NCBI GenBank assembly: GCA_016858145.1
Contig: JAEHOE010000066.1
Span: 124,001 to 188,000 of the forward strand
Direction of reading: 5' to 3'
DNA from: Edaphochlamys debaryana
Lineage: Eukaryota; Chlorophyta; Chlorophyceae; Chlamydomonadales
Length of the DNA stretch: 64,000 nt
Shown here: positions 63,701 to 64,000 of the stretch, piece after piece
Layout of the letters: every line of letters starts with the position of its first letter
Numbering within the stretch: the first letter of the stretch is position 1
Position numbers and translations under genes: made by a program
Notes under the pieces: model-generated
The model's database searches: none
The model's input: the letters and a program-made list of their open reading frames with translations, nothing else
What the model was told of the DNA's origin: nothing

Positions 63701-64000
63701 AGATCGCAGAGGCGGCAGCCACCACCGTTCCAGCGGCTGCGGGAAAAGTGGGAGGTTGCGGGGAGGGTTTGCGATGGACATCCCGCGACGGAGGGTGCAC
63801 GACATCCGATACCCATGAACCAACGCTCCATTTCGACAGGACCACAACGAAGAAGTCAGACGCCCAGACAACCACGCGCTCCCCCGGCCTACTGGTGTCT
63901 GTCTCGCCCAGCGAGATGGTTGCGGGATCGTTGAGGCTGACGGAGCTGGGGTTTGAGCGCATGGCGGTGCTGATGGGGTCCTCGAAGCCGCTGCCGGTGG
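8930..64000 (-). CDS. Giant mosaic lectin-type surface protein with hydroxyproline-rich shaft and C-terminal TM, 5' partial
   Basis: The gene runs from beyond 64000 to a TGA at 8930-8932, with more than 100 exons. Exon phases agree across every hand-traced junction over 64000-47351, 44110-43509, 42103-41811, 36395-35070, 33832-31438 and 27181-8930, apart from one homopolymer frameshift near 56250. Domain order: GH18-like, CLECT x2, Cys-rich, proline-rich shaft, Cys/Gly beta repeats, CLECT and half-CLECTs, discoidins, WSC, CLECT array, FG-GAP and DUF4215-like, CarboxypepD_reg-like, a large unrecognised region, Ig-like, acidic stem, TM, short basic tail. I do not recognise it as a named gene. 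The architecture suggests glycan binding at the cell surface; sexual agglutinins share the PPSPX shaft but, as far as I recall, not the lectin array. Start codon and signal peptide are outside the window. It may still be two genes, because about 47-44, 43-42, 41.8-36.4, 35.0-33.9 and 31.4-27.2 kb are not fully spliced here. Confidence 0.6.
9966..12187 (-). other. Membrane-proximal Ig-like beta domains
   Basis: Exons 12066-12187, 11719-11874, 11322-11454, 11099-11206, 10824-10934, 10470-10663, 10227-10376, 9966-10064, in phase. The segments [20 protein letters not shown] and [20 protein letters not shown] match bacterial Ig-like (SbsA-type) folds that end in D-x-AGN. The last two exons ([28 protein letters not shown]) look helical and may form a juxtamembrane (SEA-like or coiled) segment; that is a guess. 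Confidence 0.65.
12368..22883 (-). other. Large region of unrecognised fold, 43 phase-consistent exons
   Basis: Exons: 22779-22883, 22582-22637, 22231-22351, 21940-22088, 21596-21809, 21274-21368, 21040-21085, 20851-20935, 20595-20743, 20342-20434, 20010-20209, 19926-19947, 19382-19560, 19065-19236, 18631-18858, 18364-18501, 18178-18251, 17974-18040, 17796-17818, 17533-17561, 17398-17423, 17154-17214, 16975-17012, 16773-16835, 16536-16669, 16272-16401, 15685-15762, 15430-15512, 15223-15274, 15050-15068, 14899-14976, 14804-14832, 14603-14710, 14451-14491, 14171-14264, 13964-14053, 13781-13801, 13566-13637, 13316-13444, 13084-13159, 12777-12846, 12537-12585, 12368-12449. Notable: a hydrophobic helix [20 protein letters not shown] (19382-19560) and an alternating Ser/aromatic hairpin [20 protein letters not shown] (14171-14264). 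I know no family for it. Confidence 0.75.
23178..25830 (-). other. Beta-rich region with CarboxypepD_reg-like and FnIII-like pieces
   Basis: Exons, high to low, all in phase: 25530-25830, 25269-25440, 25093-25191, 24903-24968, 24738-24752 (15 nt), 24351-24506, 24028-24184, 23882-23906, 23646-23733, 23416-23498, 23178-23280. Landmarks: [19 protein letters not shown] and [20 protein letters not shown], typical of carboxypeptidase-regulatory-like folds, and [20 protein letters not shown], FnIII-like. These folds usually act as rigid extracellular spacers. Confidence 0.65.
25964..26391 (-). other. FG-GAP-like and DUF4215-like motifs
   Basis: Exons 26335-26391 and 25964-26151 join in phase. Across the junction the reading [15 protein letters not shown] resembles the D-x-NGDGxxDLVVA signature of FG-GAP/VCBS repeats. 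It is followed by [20 protein letters not shown], close to the CGDGxxxxGEECDxG pattern of DUF4215 Cys-rich repeats. Confidence 0.6.
26515..27181 (-). other. C-type lectin domain 15
   Basis: Exons 27119-27181, 26823-26961, 26515-26698, in phase. Landmarks: [69 protein letters not shown]. This is the last lectin domain of the array. Confidence 0.9.
27580..28590 (-). other. Three small Cys modules ending in AYRCC-type strands
   Basis: Consecutive units: [20 protein letters not shown] with YSYSCTRAL (28350-28560), [20 protein letters not shown] with YAYRCCPSP (27960-28090), and [20 protein letters not shown] with IAYRCC (27585-27687). They repeat C-x(7-9)-L-x-S/W-x-L...Y-x-Y/A-x-C-C. Similar to the modules at 51-54 kb; the family is not recognised. 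Confidence 0.55.
28650..29860 (-). other. C-type lectin domain 14 (borders approximate)
   Basis: Segments: [11 protein letters not shown] (29800-29850), [20 protein letters not shown] (29513-29596), an unresolved middle, then [20 protein letters not shown] (28788-28895) and [18 protein letters not shown] (about 28590-28656), the typical CLECT closing strand. Confidence 0.65.
29940..30855 (-). other. C-type lectin domain 13 (borders approximate)
   Basis: Segments: [18 protein letters not shown] (30785-30855), [17 protein letters not shown] (30655-30715), [20 protein letters not shown] then [14 protein letters not shown] (30370-30490), [13 protein letters not shown] (30105-30215), and [11 protein letters not shown] (29940-29990). 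The order fits CLECT; not all borders were phased. Confidence 0.7.
30940..32133 (-). other. C-type lectin domain 12, with EPN motif
   Basis: Exons 32104-32133, 31829-31941, 31598-31731, 31438-31490, in phase. Landmarks: [40 protein letters not shown] and [18 protein letters not shown]-terminal piece [12 protein letters not shown] lies near 30945-31048, with an unresolved exon between. The EPN triplet again suggests calcium-dependent mannose-type binding. Confidence 0.85.
31509..31522. repeat. 14-bp poly-G run
   Basis: An uninterrupted run of 14 G lies in an intron of the lectin array. Length is likely unreliable in short-read assemblies. Confidence 0.8.
32248..33075 (-). other. C-type lectin domain 11
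   Basis: Exons 32831-33075, 32699-32746, 32248-32538, in phase and continuous with domain 10. Landmarks: [52 protein letters not shown] and [13 protein letters not shown], followed by a linker leading to the next module. Confidence 0.9.
33257..33832 (-). other. C-type lectin domain 10
   Basis: Exons 33628-33832, 33472-33531, 33257-33357, in phase. Landmarks: [61 protein letters not shown]. Confidence 0.9.
33930..34945 (-). other. Cys-rich linker region
   Basis: Segments: [20 protein letters not shown] with [10 protein letters not shown] (34845-34943), [20 protein letters not shown] (34600-34720), [20 protein letters not shown] (34300-34443), and [18 protein letters not shown] (33937-34194). 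Looks like two or three small Cys modules of the CPAG type seen at 51-54 kb plus an apple/PAN-like piece. Not assigned. Confidence 0.45.
35070..35664 (-). other. C-type lectin domain 9
   Basis: Exons 35593-35664, 35305-35483, 35070-35212, in phase. Landmarks: [57 protein letters not shown] and [12 protein letters not shown]. All four core cysteines are present; the loop is SEP rather than EPN. Confidence 0.9.
35845..36395 (-). other. C-type lectin domain 8
   Basis: Exons 36212-36395 and 35845-36076, in phase with each other and with the next module. Landmarks: [53 protein letters not shown]. Confidence 0.88.
36570..37060 (-). other. CLECT C-terminal-like and linker segment
   Basis: Near 36930-37057: [20 protein letters not shown] then RPLCK, like the last Cys strands of CLECT. 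Near 36575-36777: a segment beginning [17 protein letters not shown], which precedes lectin domain 8. Exact exon phases not established. Confidence 0.45.
37140..37660 (-). other. WSC carbohydrate-binding domain
   Basis: Three segments: [20 protein letters not shown] (37560-37655), [19 protein letters not shown] then YGGNDEAR (37345-37510), and [20 protein letters not shown] then FRIE (37156-37260). This reproduces the WSC order GCFxD...LP, C..A..YGI..G..CYGG.., C..CGG...FNLF. WSC domains bind glucans or other wall polysaccharides. Confidence 0.75.
37825..38895 (-). other. Discoidin domain 4 (borders approximate)
   Basis: Segments in order: [20 protein letters not shown] (38781-38840 area), [18 protein letters not shown] (near 38560-38630), [18 protein letters not shown] (38340-38400), [20 protein letters not shown] (38095-38158), [16 protein letters not shown] and [12 protein letters not shown] (37825-37990). 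These match the NLALGA start, the A-x-DG strand, the GRY strand and the closing EIQIFG strand of F5/8 type C domains. Confidence 0.7.
39290..41015 (-). other. CLECT start plus unresolved beta-rich segments
   Basis: Near 40955-41015: [18 protein letters not shown] ending at a donor. Near 40810-40880: [18 protein letters not shown], a typical CLECT first-Cys strand. Then unresolved pieces with NGT/NST sites: [18 protein letters not shown] (near 39990-40070), [14 protein letters not shown] (near 39815-39870), and [20 protein letters not shown] (near 39310-39385). Family of the last part not recognised. Confidence 0.4.
41330..42240 (-). other. C-type lectin domain 7
   Basis: Exons 42010-42103 ([19 protein letters not shown]) and 41811-41924 ([13 protein letters not shown]) join in phase. 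A preceding segment near 42195-42240 reads [13 protein letters not shown]. Later segments near 41500-41670 ([15 protein letters not shown]) and 41330-41470 ([20 protein letters not shown]) supply the W strand and the Cys-containing C-terminal half. Confidence 0.7.
42470..43300 (-). other. CLECT-like segment (borders approximate)
   Basis: The segment near 42767-42930 reads [17 protein letters not shown] and [16 protein letters not shown], matching the W-x-D...Y-x-W-x-x-G-x-P lectin strand-loop. The segment near 42540-42630 reads [20 protein letters not shown], matching the EDC strand. Other exons of the module were not pinned down. Confidence 0.5.
43356..44110 (-). other. C-type lectin domain 6
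   Basis: Exons 44056-44110 ([18 protein letters not shown]), 43840-43959 ([14 protein letters not shown] strand, [10 protein letters not shown]), 43509-43612 ([20 protein letters not shown] then SEDCVA) and 43356-43429 ([13 protein letters not shown]). The first three join in phase; the last is the expected C-terminal Cys region but its fit is less certain. Confidence 0.8.
44153..45010 (-). other. Discoidin-like domain 3 (borders approximate)
   Basis: Segments: [11 protein letters not shown] (near 44950-44990), [20 protein letters not shown] ending at a GTACACC donor near 44770, and [17 protein letters not shown] (near 44230-44300). They correspond to the DG strand, the W-x-VDL strand and the GRYVTLY strand of F5/8 type C modules. 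Intermediate exons were not resolved. Confidence 0.5.
45094..47449 (-). other. Discoidin domain 2, spread over large introns
   Basis: Supported exons: 47351-47449 ([19 protein letters not shown]), 47170-47258 ([14 protein letters not shown]), 46075-46119 ([15 protein letters not shown]), 45906-45922, about 45221-45269 ([16 protein letters not shown]), 45094-45130 ([12 protein letters not shown]). Between 45.9 and 45.3 kb the pieces ([23 protein letters not shown]) do not join in one clear phase. Either I misplace an acceptor or the module is decaying. The 46120-47169 intron holds a large GAGCCCCC minisatellite. Confidence 0.6.
46205..46645. repeat. GAGCCCCCGAGC minisatellite in a ~1 kb intron
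   Basis: Two blocks, about 46205-46375 and 46545-46645, are built of GAGCCCC/GAGCGAGCCCCC units of 6-12 bp, separated by pyrimidine-rich sequence. Strong purine/pyrimidine asymmetry. Confidence 0.8.
47723..48755 (-). other. Discoidin (F5/8 type C) domain 1
   Basis: Exons 48667-48755, 48523-48593, 48337-48350 (14 nt), 48184-48235, 48018-48099, 47723-47897, in phase. Discoidin landmarks in order: [64 protein letters not shown] and the closing [11 protein letters not shown]. The family usually binds glycans or lipids at cell surfaces. Confidence 0.85.
48874..50056 (-). other. Two consecutive half-CLECT modules (domains 4 and 5)
   Basis: Exons 49992-50056, 49837-49881, 49655-49716, 49595-49615, 49342-49538, 49187-49256, 49008-49100, 48874-48908, in phase (the last with a GC donor). 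First half: [29 protein letters not shown], then a stop in the fold at ELLYYPG. Second half: [33 protein letters not shown]. Each has the N-terminal CLECT half (first Cys, WIG strand) but no WND/Cys-Cys C-terminal half before the next module begins. Confidence 0.7.
50198..51028 (-). other. C-type lectin domain 3, with EPN motif
   Basis: Exons 51012-51028 (17 nt), 50894-50934, 50662-50751, 50490-50564, 50344-50400, 50198-50266, in phase. Landmarks: [40 protein letters not shown] and [19 protein letters not shown]. The EPN triplet is the calcium-dependent mannose/GlcNAc-type signature, so sugar binding is plausible here. Confidence 0.88.
51110..54383 (-). other. Repeated Cys/Gly beta-modules after the shaft
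   Basis: Exons 54167-54383, 53779-54015, 53529-53628, 53316-53418, 53114-53202, 52760-52965, 52544-52592, 52062-52160, 51908-51981, 51738-51772, 51405-51546, 51110-51262, all in phase (51738 uses a GC donor). Modules repeat the pattern CP-x-G-hydrophobic...W or L...[66 protein letters not shown] followed by [10 protein letters not shown]. The pattern recalls VMO-I or jacalin-like beta-prism repeats, but I hold that family name only as a guess. Similar CxxxxxLxSFxL...AYRCC units come back at 27.5-28.5 kb. Confidence 0.6.
52161..52543 (-). mobile_element. MITE-like AT-richer insert in an intron
   Basis: The intron between exons 52544-52592 and 52062-52160 contains a 13-bp perfect inverted repeat, TCCGTTTTGAAAA at 52256-52268 and its complement at 52433-52445. 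Between and around these are many short CCGTTTCC and AACGGA words in both orientations. Base composition differs from the flanks. This fits a non-autonomous foldback or MITE element; no transposase is present. Confidence 0.5.
54523..57157 (-). other. Giant exon: hydroxyproline-type shaft (PPPPPD and PPSPX repeats)
   Basis: One 2635-bp exon. It opens with a Cys-containing segment ([17 protein letters not shown]), then about 90 residues of poly-Pro, a [17 protein letters not shown] island, [16 protein letters not shown] repeats, and a long run of PPSPX with X = S, R, K, L, F, G or I. It ends [20 protein letters not shown] repeats are typical of volvocine hydroxyproline-rich glycoproteins, where they form glycosylated polyproline-II rods. 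The reading frame is broken once, at the G8 run 56248-56255, where one base seems to be missing. With one base added, the frame runs to the donor at 54521 and matches the next exon's phase. Confidence 0.85.
55130..55800 (-). repeat. Tandem 312-bp (2 x 156) repeats inside the shaft
   Basis: The block GAGGGAGGCTTAGGGGATGG starts at 55162 and again at 55474, and GGAGGTCGGG at 55261 and 55573, both 312 bp apart. Each unit consists of two diverged halves of about 156 bp (52 residues). Units are close to identical, implying recent unequal exchange or gene conversion, and a length-variable shaft. Confidence 0.85.
57274..58413 (-). other. Cys-rich segment between lectin domains and shaft
   Basis: Exons 58362-58413, 58201-58280, 57963-58039, 57274-57780, in phase. 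Visible features: [34 protein letters not shown], then [20 protein letters not shown], a run of four Asp, a small proline-rich linker and a domain with [20 protein letters not shown] and [14 protein letters not shown]. The spaced CxxxC...C pattern recalls PAN/apple or WSC modules, but I cannot assign a family. Confidence 0.55.
58534..59697 (-). other. C-type lectin domain 2 with proline-rich insert
   Basis: Exons 59552-59697, 59274-59387, 59032-59154, 58534-58858, in phase. Landmarks: [38 protein letters not shown] and the closing [12 protein letters not shown]. Between the WSDG strand and the last cysteines, the exon at 58534-58858 inserts a [20 protein letters not shown] linker, so a short hydroxyproline-type stretch interrupts the lectin fold. 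This is unusual for CLECT. Confidence 0.8.
59852..61164 (-). other. C-type lectin domain 1
   Basis: Exons 61138-61164 (9 codons), 60833-60915, 60546-60628, 60333-60414, 60090-60173, 59852-59904, all in phase. The fold landmarks are complete: [59 protein letters not shown] and the closing [10 protein letters not shown]. Both conserved disulfide pairs are present. The loop reads QPDG rather than EPN or QPD-N, so calcium and sugar specificity cannot be assigned. Confidence 0.9.
61248..64000 (-). other. GH18 chitinase-fold domain, catalytic Glu missing
   Basis: Exons, high to low: 63893-64000 (open), 63609-63736, 63407-63516, 63208-63294, 63005-63131, 62793-62861, 62466-62683, 62326-62446, 62049-62142, 61755-61930, 61474-61627, 61248-61327, all in phase. 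GH18 landmarks appear in order: [17 protein letters not shown], the beta-3 strand [13 protein letters not shown], the beta-4 motif [22 protein letters not shown], a KAFDLGG strand, [19 protein letters not shown], and the terminal [17 protein letters not shown]. Family enzymes carry DGxDxDWE at beta-4; here the second Asp is Glu and the catalytic Glu position is Pro. The domain is therefore probably a chitin- or glycan-binding pseudoenzyme, like other GH18-derived lectins. The N-terminal start of the domain may lie beyond the window. Confidence 0.85.

Noticed and set aside
8930..64000. Identification as a sexual agglutinin (SAG1/SAD1)
   Set aside because: The PPSPX shaft is shared, but that repeat is common to many volvocine hydroxyproline-rich proteins, and I do not recall lectin arrays in agglutinins. 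Not enough to name it.

Overview
This is a high-GC, intron-rich nuclear DNA window. Short GT-AG introns of about 100-400 bp, many very small exons and two possible TGTAA poly(A) signals point to a chlamydomonadalean (volvocine-type) green alga. It carries a ciliary gene and a cell-surface gene with a Pro-Ser-Pro shaft like those of volvocine hydroxyproline-rich glycoproteins. I cannot name the species.

Layout. (1) 40-2758, plus strand: last nine exons of IFT140, the retrograde IFT-A ciliary transport subunit; its 5' part lies outside the window. (2) 2759-8929: about 6 kb with no convincing intact gene. It holds dispersed and tandem repeats and three tandem copies of an exon-like fragment that resembles a discoidin exon of the neighbouring gene. 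(3) 8930-64000, minus strand: what looks like one giant gene of more than 55 kb, open at its 5' end (beyond 64000) and convergent with IFT140.

The giant gene encodes a mosaic extracellular protein with one C-terminal membrane anchor, very roughly 7000 residues in this window. From N to C terminus: a GH18 chitinase-fold domain lacking the catalytic glutamate; two C-type lectin (CLECT) domains; a Cys-rich segment; an 870-residue proline-rich exon with a PPSPX shaft; repeated Cys/Gly beta-modules; CLECT and half-CLECT modules; at least three and probably four discoidin (F5/8 type C) modules; a WSC domain; a long CLECT array; FG-GAP-like and DUF4215-like motifs; a CarboxypepD_reg-like beta region; a large unrecognised region; a bacterial-Ig-like region; an acidic stem; a transmembrane helix; and a 14-residue basic tail.

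I followed exon phase by hand with no break over 64000-47351, 44110-43509, 42103-41811, 36395-35070, 33832-31438 and 27181-8930. The only forced correction is one missing base in a G8 run at 56248-56255. The remaining stretches (about 47-44, 43-42, 41.8-36.4, 35.0-33.9 and 31.4-27.2 kb) contain clear domain fragments, but their exon borders are not all resolved, so a split into two genes is not fully excluded.

The carbohydrate-binding modules on a rigid hydroxyproline-rich shaft suggest a glycan-recognition or adhesion receptor of the cell wall or ciliary surface. That role is inference from architecture only.
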